Source of the DNA: JADGHX01 sp037200125
GTDB taxonomy: Bacteria; Pseudomonadota; Gammaproteobacteria; Steroidobacterales; Steroidobacteraceae
Direction of reading: 5' to 3'
Assembly: GCA_037200125.1 (NCBI GenBank)
Contig: JBBCGS010000007.1
Coordinates: forward strand, 806,001 to 870,000
Length of the DNA stretch: 64,000 bases
Shown: one piece after another, positions 23,194-32,214 of the stretch
Layout: each line of letters begins with the position of its first letter
Numbering within the stretch: position 1 is the stretch's first letter
Notes under the pieces: model-generated
What the model saw: only the letters and a program-made list of their open reading frames with translations
Databases searched by the model: none
What the model was told of the DNA's origin: nothing
Made by a program: the position numbers and the translations under genes

Positions 23194-24588
23194 TCAGCCG
23201 CCCGTCACTTCGAACGCCGCGATCATGCCGCGGGCCTTGGCGCGCGTTTCGTCGACTTCGCGCTCGGGGATCGAGTCGGCGACGATGCCGCCGCCCGCGC
23301 GCAGCTGCACGTCGCGCCCGATCAGCGACATGGTGCGAATGAGGATGTTCGTATCCATCCGCCCGTCGCGCCCGAGAAAGCCGAGCGACCCCGTGTAGGC
23401 GCCCCGACCCGTCGCCTCGAGCTCCGCGATGATTTCCATGCAACGGACTTTGGGGCATCCCGTGATCGTTCCGCCCGGAAATACCGCACGGATCGCGCCG
23501 ATCGGAGTGACGTCTTCGCGCAACCGGCCGCTCACGTTCGACACTATGTGATGAACGTGCGCGTACGACTCGATGGTCATGAACTCATCGACGGTCACGG
23601 TGCCCGCCTCACACACCCGGCCGAGGTCGTTGCGCTCGAGATCGATGAGCATCACGTGCTCGGCGCGCTCCTTCGGATGCGCGGCGAGCTCGGTCATCTC
23701 CGCCATGTCACCGCCCGGCTTGCGGCTGCGGGGACGCGTGCCGGCGATGGGGCGCGTGTCGATGCGACGGTCGCCGAAGATGCGTGCGAGTCGCTCGGGC
23801 GATGAGCTGATGATGGACGCCCCGCCCCACTGCGCCAGCGCCGCGAACGGCGCCGGGTTCGCGGCGCGCAGCGTGGCGTACAACTGCGGAGCGCTTACAT
23901 CTTGCGCAAGCGTCACGCGCCAGGGCCGCGCGATATTCGCCTGATAGATGTCGCCGGCGCGGATGTATTCCTTCGCGCGCTCCACACGATCGATGTGAAT
24001 GCGCGGATCTTCCTCTTCGAGCTTCGCGGCCTTCACTCGCGGCGGCGGTGTGTTCGCGGCGACCTCGGCGCTCTCGGCCACTTCAGCGGCCTCGGCGGCG
24101 ATTCGATCCAGTCGATCCGCGAAATCGGGCTCCGCGATCGCGAACACGCGATTGCCGTGCAGGTCGTGAATGACCGCGCACGGCGTACGAAGCGCGAACG
24201 CCTGATACGGCAGCGAGGAGCGCGGCAGCACCAGCCTTGGCTCGATCTCGCGAGCCATCTCGTACGAAATGAATAGCGTCCAACCGCCGGCAAACGGTGG
24301 CGGTGCGCCGGGCGCCCAGGGCGTGCGTTCGCGCAGCCACCACTGCTCCAGCGCGTGAAAGAAGCCCTTGCTGGTGGTGAGCACCACATCATCCGTATGC
24401 ACGACGCCTTCAGCGTCGATCCACAGCGCCGCGGACGGTTCAGCGGCAAGAATGCTGAAGCGGCTCAACGGCCCTTCGGCGGCGCTATCCATCAGAACCG
24501 GGTAGCGCTCCGGAAAACGCGAGGCGAGCGCGCGCAGAACGCTGCCCGGAACGGGCAATTCACGGACGACGGGGGACGAGGCGGTCAC
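23194..24588 (-). CDS. pabB: aminodeoxychorismate synthase component I
   Basis: A 464-residue chorismate-utilising enzyme making aminodeoxychorismate with the PabA glutaminase. The C-terminal catalytic part has PIAGTRPRSR, the HVMLIDLERNDLGRV segment and PGGTITGCPKVRCMEII. In PabB-type proteins the PIAGT Ala-to-Lys difference separates subtypes; here PIAGT is present as in anthranilate-synthase-like members, but proximity to pabC argues for PabB. An Ala/Glu-rich segment at about residues 165-195 (EAAEVAESAEVAAN) is an unusual low-complexity linker. In most relatives pabC follows fabF alone; here pabB is inserted as well. It lies 72 bases downstream of fabF. Confidence 0.9.
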   Translation of the reverse strand: MTASSPVVRELPVPGSVLRALASRFPERYPVLMDSAAEGPLSRFSILAAEPSAALWIDAEGVVHTDDVVLTTSKGFFHALEQWWLRERTPWAPGAPPPFAGGWTLFISYEMAREIEPRLVLPRSSLPYQAFALRTPCAVIHDLHGNRVFAIAEPDFADRLDRIAAEAAEVAESAEVAANTPPPRVKAAKLEEEDPRIHIDRVERAKEYIRAGDIYQANIARPWRVTLAQDVSAPQLYATLRAANPAPFAALAQWGGASIISSSPERLARIFGDRRIDTRPIAGTRPRSRKPGGDMAEMTELAAHPKERAEHVMLIDLERNDLGRVCEAGTVTVDEFMTIESYAHVHHIVSNVSGRLREDVTPIGAIRAVFPGGTITGCPKVRCMEIIAELEATGRGAYTGSLGFLGRDGRMDTNILIRTMSLIGRDVQLRAGGGIVADSIPEREVDETRAKARGMIAAFEVTGG

Positions 24589-24660
24589 GGCGAGGGAAGC
24601 ATACCGGGCCGCCCGCTGGAGTCTATCGCCACGCGGCGCAGACTCCCCTGGGCTGCGGCG

Positions 24661-25911
<1,251 letters not shown>

Positions 25912-26025
25912 ACCTGACCCGTGATCTGGAAATGGCGATATACCGATGAGGAAGGATACGGGGCGCCGCGCGGCAGCGGATGCAAGCGCGCGTTGGCAGA
26001 CGCGCGCGGTCGCCCCCGTCTGAAC

Positions 26026-26268
26026 TCACGCCTTGGTGCGGCGCTCGTTGATGTAGTCGATAGCCTGATGGACCGTCGTGATCTTCTCGGCGTCCTCATC
26101 AGGAATCTCGATCTCGAACTCTTCCTCGAGGGCCATCACCAATTCAACCGTGTCCAGCGAGTCGGCGCCGAGATCATCGACGAACGAGGCATCGTTGGTC
26201 ACTTGTTCTTGTTTAACGCCCAGCTGCTCGGCAACGATGGCCTTAACTTGCTGTTCAACCGTGCTCAT
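26026..26268 (-). CDS. acpP: acyl carrier protein
   Basis: An 80-residue acidic protein with the phosphopantetheine attachment Ser37 in DDLGADSLDTVEL, followed by the family's EEEFEIEIPDEDAEKI helix. It carries growing acyl chains through the Fab enzymes. The distance from fabG (about 190 bases) is the largest in this operon and holds a plausible promoter, which agrees with the very high expression acpP normally needs. The ATG is preceded by a short purine-poor leader; a GGACAG about 10 bases upstream is the likely ribosome-binding site. Confidence 0.98.
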   Translation of the reverse strand: MSTVEQQVKAIVAEQLGVKQEQVTNDASFVDDLGADSLDTVELVMALEEEFEIEIPDEDAEKITTVHQAIDYINERRTKA

Positions 26269-26330
26269 TAGGGAACTGTCCTTCTGACTGTAGGAGGCGC
26301 GTCGCGGCCGGGGGGCCGGAACGGCGCGGT

Positions 26331-26359
26331 ATTGTAGGGGAACGCCCTGACGGGTGCCA
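26331..26359 (-). promoter_or_regulatory. candidate acpP promoter
   Basis: On the minus strand, TGGCAC (26359-26354) and TACAAT (26336-26331) are 17 bases apart. Transcription would start near 26324, about 55 bases before acpP. The rest of the 26269-26461 gap also contains an 11-bp stem (26368-26378 with 26391-26401, one mismatch) just upstream of the -35 box, of unknown role. Confidence 0.45.
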
Positions 26360-26461
26360 CTTGCTCAGGATTTGCGAGTGATTGTTTTTGCTCGCGAATC
26401 CCAAAGAAGCCGTGCACCCTGCCCGCCCGATGGTTGCGAAAGGCGGCGGCGGGCGGAAGCT

Positions 26462-27208
26462 TCAGGGCATGTACATCCCGCCGTTGACATGCAGCGTCTC
26501 GCCCGTGATGTAGCTCCCGGACGGGGACACCAGAAACAGTACGGCTGCGGCGATGTCGTCCGCCGAGCCGAGGCGACCGAGCGGAATCTGCGCCTGCAGG
26601 GCCGTGCGCTGATCTTCGTTCAGGGCGCGCGTCATGTCGGTGTCGATAAAGCCGGGGGCGACCGCGTTCACGGTGATGTTGCGCGAGGCCACTTCTTTTG
26701 CGAGCGATTTGGTGAAGCCGAGCACGCCAGCCTTGGCCGCCGAATAGTTCACCTGCCCGGCGTTGCCGGTGACGCCGACGATCGACGTGATGTTGACGAT
26801 GCGGCCGCGGCGCTCCTTCATCATGCGCTTCACGCACGCCTTCGACAGCCGGAACACGGAAGTGAGATTCGTCGCGAGCACCGCGTCCCAATCGTCCTGC
26901 TTCATTCGCAGCAGCAGGTTGTCGCGCGTGACGGCGGCATTGTTCACCAGGATGCTCGGCAGCCCTTCGGCGCTTTCGAGATCGGCGAGCAGCGCCTCGA
27001 TCGATTCGGCCTTGCTCGCGTCGAGCACGGCCCCGCGCCCCTGGATTGCCTTCGATTTGAACGTCTCGGTGAGCGCGGCTGCGCCTTCCGCCGTAGTGGA
27101 TGTGCCGACCACTCGCGCGCCCGCGCCCCCCAGTGCCAGGGCGATGGCGTGGCCGATGCCGCGCGAGGCGCCGGTGACGAGAGCGAGGTCGTTACTGAGT
27201 GCGGACAT
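26462..27208 (-). CDS. fabG: 3-oxoacyl-[acyl-carrier-protein] reductase
   Basis: A 248-residue short-chain dehydrogenase. It has the NADPH-binding TGASRGIG loop, the NNAAVTRDNLLLRMK segment typical of FabG, and the Ser142-Tyr155-Lys159 catalytic set (NITSIVG, YSAAK). It reduces 3-oxoacyl-ACP in every round of fatty-acid elongation. It lies 3 bases downstream of fabD and upstream of acpP, the standard order. The length is normal. Confidence 0.97.
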   Translation of the reverse strand: MSALSNDLALVTGASRGIGHAIALALGGAGARVVGTSTTAEGAAALTETFKSKAIQGRGAVLDASKAESIEALLADLESAEGLPSILVNNAAVTRDNLLLRMKQDDWDAVLATNLTSVFRLSKACVKRMMKERRGRIVNITSIVGVTGNAGQVNYSAAKAGVLGFTKSLAKEVASRNITVNAVAPGFIDTDMTRALNEDQRTALQAQIPLGRLGSADDIAAAVLFLVSPSGSYITGETLHVNGGMYMP

Positions 27209-27211
27209 GAT

Positions 27212-28156
27212 TCAGGAGCCTTTCGTGGCGGTAAGAGCGGCTTCGAGCGCGGCGGGGTCGTCGGTGCTGCCGAGCGCGATGCCGGTCACGCCTTCGACGC
27301 GCTTGTTGAGCCCCGTCAGCACCTTGCCCGGCCCACATTCGATGATGTGCTGGACGCCGGCGGCGGCGAGGCCGCGCACCGCGTCCTGCCAGCGAACCGG
27401 GCTCGCCAGCTGGCGCACCAGCAGGGGCCGCAGCTCAGCGGGGTTCGAATAGGTTTTGCCGTCGACCGCGCTGACGTAGCGGACGCGGGGCGCCTGGAAC
27501 TCGACGGACTCCAGCCGTTTCCCCAGCTTTTCGGCTGCGGGCTTGAGCAGGCTGCTGTGCGAAGGGACGCTGACCGCGAGCGGCAGCACGCGCTTGGCGC
27601 CGCGCGCCTTGGCCGCTTCAGCGGCACGCTGCACGGCCGCGGTCTCGCCCGCGATGACGACCTGCCCTGCGGAGTTGTAGTTGACCGCCTCGACGACCGC
27701 GCCCTGCGCGGCTTCCCGGCAGGCCGCTTCGACTTCGGCATCGGCGAGGCCGAGAACGGCGGCCATCTGGCCCGCGCCCGGCGGCACCGCTTCCTGCATC
27801 ACCTGGCCGCGGAACTTCACGACGTCGATGGCGGTCGAGAAGTCCAGCGCGCCGGCGGCCACGAGTGCGGTGAACTCACCGAGGCTGTGGCCGGAAACGG
27901 CGGCAGGCTCTCCCCCGCCCCGCTTCGCCCAGAGCCGCAGGATCGCGACTCCGGCGGCAAGAAGCGCCGGTTGCGCGTATTCCGTGAGGTTGAGACGTTC
28001 CTGTGGCCCTTCCTGCGTTAGCTGCCAGAGGTCGTAGCCGAGCACTTTGCTGGCTTCATCGAACGTTGCGCGCACGACCGGATCGGTCGCGGCATGCGCC
28101 GCGAGCATGCCCACGGACTGCGAGCCCTGGCCGGGAAAAACGAAGGCAAATGGCAT
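27212..28156 (-). CDS. fabD: malonyl-CoA:ACP transacylase
   Basis: A 314-residue enzyme that moves malonyl groups from CoA to ACP. The FPGQGSQ N-terminus, nucleophile Ser91 in SGHSLGEFTAL and His200 in VSVPSHSSLL are in place. It is the first gene of the fab cluster seen here; fabH, plsX and rpmF, which often precede it, are absent, and a divergent-facing secretion region begins just upstream. A rhombosortase gene on the same strand ends 33 bases before its start. Confidence 0.97.
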   Translation of the reverse strand: MPFAFVFPGQGSQSVGMLAAHAATDPVVRATFDEASKVLGYDLWQLTQEGPQERLNLTEYAQPALLAAGVAILRLWAKRGGGEPAAVSGHSLGEFTALVAAGALDFSTAIDVVKFRGQVMQEAVPPGAGQMAAVLGLADAEVEAACREAAQGAVVEAVNYNSAGQVVIAGETAAVQRAAEAAKARGAKRVLPLAVSVPSHSSLLKPAAEKLGKRLESVEFQAPRVRYVSAVDGKTYSNPAELRPLLVRQLASPVRWQDAVRGLAAAGVQHIIECGPGKVLTGLNKRVEGVTGIALGSTDDPAALEAALTATKGS

Positions 28157-28189
28157 TGAAAGCTTTCGACCCAGGAAAACGGGCCGCGA

Positions 28190-28822
28190 TTATAGCGACT
28201 TGTGCGGGGCCGATTGACCCCCGGCTTTCAGGCAGGCCGCCGCGATGAGCCCGCCCAGGGCGCCATAGAGATGCGCGTTCAGCACCACCGGCATCCCGCT
28301 TTCGGCGAAGGGCAGCACCCCGTGCAGCTGTTCATAGCCCAGCTTCAGCACGATGAAGACCGCGAGGATCCACCCGTCGAGGTCGCCGCGCCTCACGTGA
28401 ACGTATGTGCCCGCCGCCATGAAACCGTGGAGCGCGCCCGAAGCACCCACATACCAGTCGACGCTCCTGTCGCGAAACCAGAGGCCCGCATCGATCGTAA
28501 GCAGAACGACAGCCGTGACGATGAGCCACTGCCGCGCGCTCAGGTCGCGGGCGAAGATGGCCCACATCAGCACGACACCCATCAGGTTGAGCAGCGTGTG
28601 CTCGAGGTCGATATGCACGAAGTGCGCGGTGATGAGCCGCCACCACTCCCCGGCCGCGATTGCCATGCGCTCGTAACGCAGGGCTGCGCGGGCCGCGTCG
28701 CCGTTGATTTCGGGCGCCAGTAGCAGCACCGCGATGCCAAGGAGCGCCAGCCCGTGAATGCCGTCGCCGTTGAGCGACTTCAGCGTGGATTTGAACCTGT
28801 ACACGGGTGGCCGAACGTTCAT
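28190..28822 (-). CDS. rrtA: rhombosortase (rhomboid-family intramembrane serine protease)
   Basis: A 210-residue integral membrane protein with about six helices. It has the rhomboid WWRLITAHFVHIDLEH entry segment, where the H-F-V-H and L-x-H-x-x-x-N-L pattern is typical. The active-site Ser128 lies in GASGALHG, the form seen in rhombosortases rather than in classical GlpG (GxSG-x-x-x-G), and His184 lies in AHLYGALGG. Rhombosortases process proteins with a GlyGly-CTERM tail, which usually travel by type II secretion. The gene lies directly next to gspG, in divergent orientation, which fits that role. No GlyGly-CTERM substrate is encoded in the window. Confidence 0.85.
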   Translation of the reverse strand: MNVRPPVYRFKSTLKSLNGDGIHGLALLGIAVLLLAPEINGDAARAALRYERMAIAAGEWWRLITAHFVHIDLEHTLLNLMGVVLMWAIFARDLSARQWLIVTAVVLLTIDAGLWFRDRSVDWYVGASGALHGFMAAGTYVHVRRGDLDGWILAVFIVLKLGYEQLHGVLPFAESGMPVVLNAHLYGALGGLIAAACLKAGGQSAPHKSL

Positions 28823-28823
28823 T

Positions 28824-28832
28824 TGCTATGAT
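28824..28832 (+). promoter_or_regulatory. extended -10 element for gspG
   Basis: TGC-TATGAT (28824-28832) fits an extended -10 promoter. No good -35 box lies upstream, where the 5' end of the divergent rrtA gene begins. Transcription would start near 28839, close to the first possible gspG start codons. Confidence 0.4.
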
Positions 28833-28891
28833 CCGGCCCCCTCGCCAGCACGCCAGTCGTGATGAAAAACGGGCTTATGAAACGAGAGTCT

Positions 28892-29383
28892 ATGAACCCT
28901 GTGCCCATGGAACCCAGCCGTCCGTCCCGCCGCCGCGAGGTTAGCAGAGCGCTGCGCACGTCACGTGGCTTCACCCTCATCGAAATCATGGTGGTCGTGG
29001 TGATCATCGGGCTGCTGGCGGCGGTCATCGTGCCGCAGGTGGTGAGCAAGGTGGACGAGGCCCGCGTCACCCGCGCCCGGGCGGACATCTCCGCCATCGA
29101 GTCGGCGCTCACGATCTTCCGCCTCGACAACTCGAAGTATCCGACGACCGAACAGGGCCTGTTATCGCTCACCAGCCAGCCCACCGACCCCTCGATCCGC
29201 AACTGGAAGCCTGGCGGCTATCTCGCCAAGAAGGTCGGCAAGGATCCCTGGGGCAACGAATATCAGTACGTGTATCCGGGCACGCACGGCAGCGAGTACG
29301 ACCTCTTCTCGCTCGGCGCGGATAACCAGCCCGGCGGCGAAGGGACGTCCGCCGACATCGGAAACTGGGATGATTCCAAATAG
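28892..29383 (+). CDS. gspG: type II secretion major pseudopilin GspG
   Basis: The prepilin cleavage site G^FTLIE is followed by the N-methylated hydrophobic helix, and the C-terminal half has the GspG-specific NSKYPTTEQGLLSL, DPWGNEYQYVYPG and the EYDLFSLGADNQPGGEG calcium-binding loop. Possible starts are GTG 28859 and ATGs 28862, 28877, 28892 and 28907. The ATG at 28892 follows a GAGAG stretch and leaves a 26-residue basic leader, long for a prepilin; the true start is uncertain. GspG polymerises into the pseudopilus that pushes substrates through the outer-membrane secretin. It begins the gspG-N operon. Confidence 0.95.
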   Translation: MNPVPMEPSRPSRRREVSRALRTSRGFTLIEIMVVVVIIGLLAAVIVPQVVSKVDEARVTRARADISAIESALTIFRLDNSKYPTTEQGLLSLTSQPTDPSIRNWKPGGYLAKKVGKDPWGNEYQYVYPGTHGSEYDLFSLGADNQPGGEGTSADIGNWDDSK

Positions 29384-29993
29384 CGCCCGATGGACGCAGG
29401 GCGACACATCCGCTGAGAGATTAGTCCGCCGCGTTCAACGCGGCTTCACGCTCATCGAAATGATGGTCGTGGTGCTGATCATCGGCCTGATGACGGCGGG
29501 CATCGTTCTTTCAGTGGGCGTCACGGGCCGCGACACCGAGCTCGAGAAGGAAAGCGACCGCGCCCTCGCGCTCATCAAGTACGCACGCGAGAAGGCCGAG
29601 CTGCAGACGCGCGAGTTCGGCCTCTACTGCGGCGACCACGATTACCAGTTCCTCACCTTCGATCCGCGCAAGCAGATCTGGCGCCCCGTCGACGAGGACG
29701 ACTCGCTGCGTGCGCGCCGGCTGCCGGACGGGCTCAAGCTGCGCCTCATCGTCGAGGGCCGCGAGATCGTGCTGAAGGCGCCCGACGAGAAGCCCAAGGC
29801 GAAGAAGTCGAAGGAAGACCTGGAGAAGGAAGCGCGTGCCTTCCAGCCGCACATCATGCTTTTTTCGAACGGCGACCTGACGTCGTTCTCGCTCACACTG
29901 GAGCGTGACGAGCCGGTGCGCAGCGTCACCATCGCCAGCAACGATAAAGGCGTCGTCGAAGCCGGCAAGCTCGTCGAGGGCAACCGCACGTGA
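29370..29993 (+). CDS. gspH: type II secretion minor pseudopilin GspH
   Basis: A 207-residue protein with prepilin site QRG^FTLIEMMVV and a long hydrophobic helix. The C-terminal domain matches GspH by order and content: KYAREKAELQTREFGLYCGDHDY and QPHIMLFSNGDLTSF hold the most typical residues. A Lys/Glu-rich insert (KPKAKKSKEDLEKEA) lies at about residues 138-152. It overlaps gspG by 14 bases and gspI by 4 bases. It is a minor pseudopilin located towards the pseudopilus tip. Confidence 0.92.
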   Translation: MIPNSARWTQGDTSAERLVRRVQRGFTLIEMMVVVLIIGLMTAGIVLSVGVTGRDTELEKESDRALALIKYAREKAELQTREFGLYCGDHDYQFLTFDPRKQIWRPVDEDDSLRARRLPDGLKLRLIVEGREIVLKAPDEKPKAKKSKEDLEKEARAFQPHIMLFSNGDLTSFSLTLERDEPVRSVTIASNDKGVVEAGKLVEGNRT

Positions 29994-30580
29994 AGGCGGT
30001 CGGCCGATCTCGCGGCGGTTTCACGCTCATCGAAGTGCTGGTGGCGCTTGCCATCGTCGCGATGGGGATGGCCGCGTTGATGACGGCCCTTACCTCCTCC
30101 GCGAGCACGACGATCTACATGAAAGACAAGGCGCTCGCCGACTGGGTCGCGCTGAACCAGATCGAAGCGACGCGCCTCTCGCTGCAGCGGCCGACAAAGG
30201 GCGAAACGGACGGCGACGCCGACATGGCCGGCCGCAAATGGAAGTGGCACCAGGAAGTGATGGAGACCGAAGTCAAAGGCATCATGCGCATCGACGTCAG
30301 CGTGAAGCCCACCGAAGTCACCGGCGACAGCAACTGGTACACCACCATTAGCGCCATCACGGGTGATGCGCTGGCGGTAGCGCGCGGCGACATCGACTTC
30401 TACGCACGCGAGCCTGCGCAAGGCAGCGGTGGGCCGGGGCCGAACGGCAACCCCCGCAATCCGGGCCAGCCAGGTCAGCCGGGCCAGCCGGGAAGTGCCC
30501 AGAACCCGCAGAACCCGCAGAACCCTCAAACGCCCAATCCGACGCCGAATCCCAGCCTCGGCCTGCCGCGCTCGGACTGA
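29990..30580 (+). CDS. gspI: type II secretion minor pseudopilin GspI with low-complexity tail
   Basis: The GTG start overlaps the gspH stop by 4 bases. The prepilin site GG^FTLIEVLVALAI and the following MKDKALADWVALNQIE stretch identify GspI. Members are usually near 125 residues; this one has 196, the extra length being a tail from about residue 142 rich in Gly, Pro, Asn and Gln, with repeated QPG and QNP units. The tail may be flexible and exposed at the pseudopilus tip; its function is unknown. GspI forms the tip complex with GspJ and GspK. Confidence 0.93.
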   Translation: MKAVGRSRGGFTLIEVLVALAIVAMGMAALMTALTSSASTTIYMKDKALADWVALNQIEATRLSLQRPTKGETDGDADMAGRKWKWHQEVMETEVKGIMRIDVSVKPTEVTGDSNWYTTISAITGDALAVARGDIDFYAREPAQGSGGPGPNGNPRNPGQPGQPGQPGSAQNPQNPQNPQTPNPTPNPSLGLPRSD

Positions 30581-30582
30581 GC

Positions 30583-31200
30583 ATGCGCCAGCGCGGTTTC
30601 ACTCTCATTGAGCTCATGGTCGCCGTGTTCATCACGGCGATCCTGTTCGCCATCGGCTATGGCGCCGTGAACCAGGCCGTCAAGAATCGCGAGCAGCTCG
30701 AGCAGCAGCAGGAGCGGCTCGTCGCCGTTCAGACCGCGATACGCACCATCGCGCAGGACGTGAATCAGCTCGCGCTGCGCCCCATTCGCGACCCTACGGG
30801 CAACGATTGGCTGCCGGTGCTCGTCGCGACGGGCAGCAACGCGCAGCGGCTCATCGAGCTCACTCGCGGCGGCTGGGCGAATCCCGCCGGGGTGCAGCGG
30901 CCGGCGCTGCAGCGGGTCGTGTATCTCTTCGAGGAGAACACGCTGCGCCGTGAATACTGGCCGGTGCTCGATCCCCTGCTCTCGACCGACCCGATCAAGA
31001 AAGACCTCTGCACGGGCGTGAAGTCCGTGACGTTCCGGTACATGGATGTCGGCCGCCAGTGGCGCGACACGTGGCCGCCGCCTTCCGCCGTCGCGGGCAA
31101 CGCGCAGCTCAACCTGCGTCTTCGGCCCGTCGCCATCGAAGTAACGCTCGAGCTGAACGACTGGGGCAAGATCGTGCGCGTGCTCGAGGTGCCGACGTGA
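30583..31200 (+). CDS. gspJ: type II secretion minor pseudopilin GspJ
   Basis: A 205-residue prepilin-like protein with a very short leader, site QRG^FTLIELMVAVFI and then GYGAVNQAVKNREQLEQQQERL and RTIAQDVNQLALRPIRD, in which the A-Q-D-x-x-Q-L-x-x-R-P-x-R-D pattern is typical of GspJ. It lies 2 bases after gspI and overlaps gspK by 4 bases (GTGA). It is part of the GspI-J-K tip complex. Confidence 0.94.
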   Translation: MRQRGFTLIELMVAVFITAILFAIGYGAVNQAVKNREQLEQQQERLVAVQTAIRTIAQDVNQLALRPIRDPTGNDWLPVLVATGSNAQRLIELTRGGWANPAGVQRPALQRVVYLFEENTLRREYWPVLDPLLSTDPIKKDLCTGVKSVTFRYMDVGRQWRDTWPPPSAVAGNAQLNLRLRPVAIEVTLELNDWGKIVRVLEVPT

Positions 31201-32192
31201 GCACCGCCGTCACGCGCCGCATGCGCCGCGGTCGATCCTCGGGGCTGCGGCAGCAGCGCGGCGTCGCGATGATGGTGGCGATCCTGCTCGTGGCGTTCGC
31301 CACCATTCTCGCCGCGGCGATTGGCTTCAAGAGCGCGATGGCCGCGCGTCGTAGCACCGCCAGCATGGCGATGGACCAGAGCCTGCTCATCGCCGAAGCC
31401 GCTGAAGCACTCGCCGCATACGCGCTGCGGGAGGACTTCAAGGCCGGCAAGACGGTCGATCATCCCGCCGAGGAATGGGCTCAACCGCTCGGCCCGGTGG
31501 AAGTGGTGCCGGGCGTCGTGCTCGAAGCCTACGTCGAGGACGCCACCGGCCGCTTCAACCTGAACAGCCTCATCGGCGCCGACAACAAGATCGACCCGGT
31601 CGCGCTCCAGAAGCTCGAGAGCCTCATGGAGCAGGTCGGCGTCGAGACGAAGTGGGCGCCGATCATCGCGGACTGGATCGATGCCGATACCCTGCCGATC
31701 AATGGCGGTGCTGAAGACAGCGTCTACGCGGCGCAAACCCCGCCGTATCGCACGGCGAACACGTTCATCACGAGTGCGTCGGAGCTGCTTGCGATGCCGG
31801 AGTTCGGGCGCGACCGGTACATAAAGTTGTCCCCTTACGTCACCGCCCTGCCCCGCGACGCGGGCATCAACGTGTGCTCCGCGGCCGGCGTGCTGCTCGA
31901 TGCGCTGGTCGAGCCATCGCACAAGGAATACGGCACGATGGACCCCAAGGAGCTCGCCAAACAACGCGAAGCCGGCTGCTTTCCGACCAAGAAGGTCTAT
32001 GCCTCGGCGTTCGGCGGCGAGGGCTCGCAGGAGTGGACCCAGGTCAACGGACTTGTGAGGGAAACCTCAAATTACTTCCGCATCACGAGCATCGTGACCA
32101 TTGGCAGTGCGGAGTTCACCTTGTACAGTCTTTTAGAGCGCGACCAGCAGGGCCAGTCCCATGTGCTGATGCGCAGTTTTTCGCCGGACTGA
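31197..32192 (+). CDS. gspK: type II secretion minor pseudopilin GspK
   Basis: The frame is open from 31059, but GTG 31197 overlaps the gspJ stop in the usual GTGA manner and gives 331 residues; ATG 31221 is an alternative. The N-terminus has the class III-type processing region QQRGVAMMVAILLVAFA without the Glu at +5 that other pseudopilins carry, as known for GspK. Later segments (EDATGRFNLNSLI, ADWIDAD, GAEDSVYAAQTPPYRTAN) belong to the large alpha-helical tip domain. GspK caps the pseudopilus. Confidence 0.93.
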   Translation: MSTAVTRRMRRGRSSGLRQQRGVAMMVAILLVAFATILAAAIGFKSAMAARRSTASMAMDQSLLIAEAAEALAAYALREDFKAGKTVDHPAEEWAQPLGPVEVVPGVVLEAYVEDATGRFNLNSLIGADNKIDPVALQKLESLMEQVGVETKWAPIIADWIDADTLPINGGAEDSVYAAQTPPYRTANTFITSASELLAMPEFGRDRYIKLSPYVTALPRDAGINVCSAAGVLLDALVEPSHKEYGTMDPKELAKQREAGCFPTKKVYASAFGGEGSQEWTQVNGLVRETSNYFRITSIVTIGSAEFTLYSLLERDQQGQSHVLMRSFSPD

Positions 32193-32214
32193 CCTCTTCA
32201 AACCGGAACGACGA

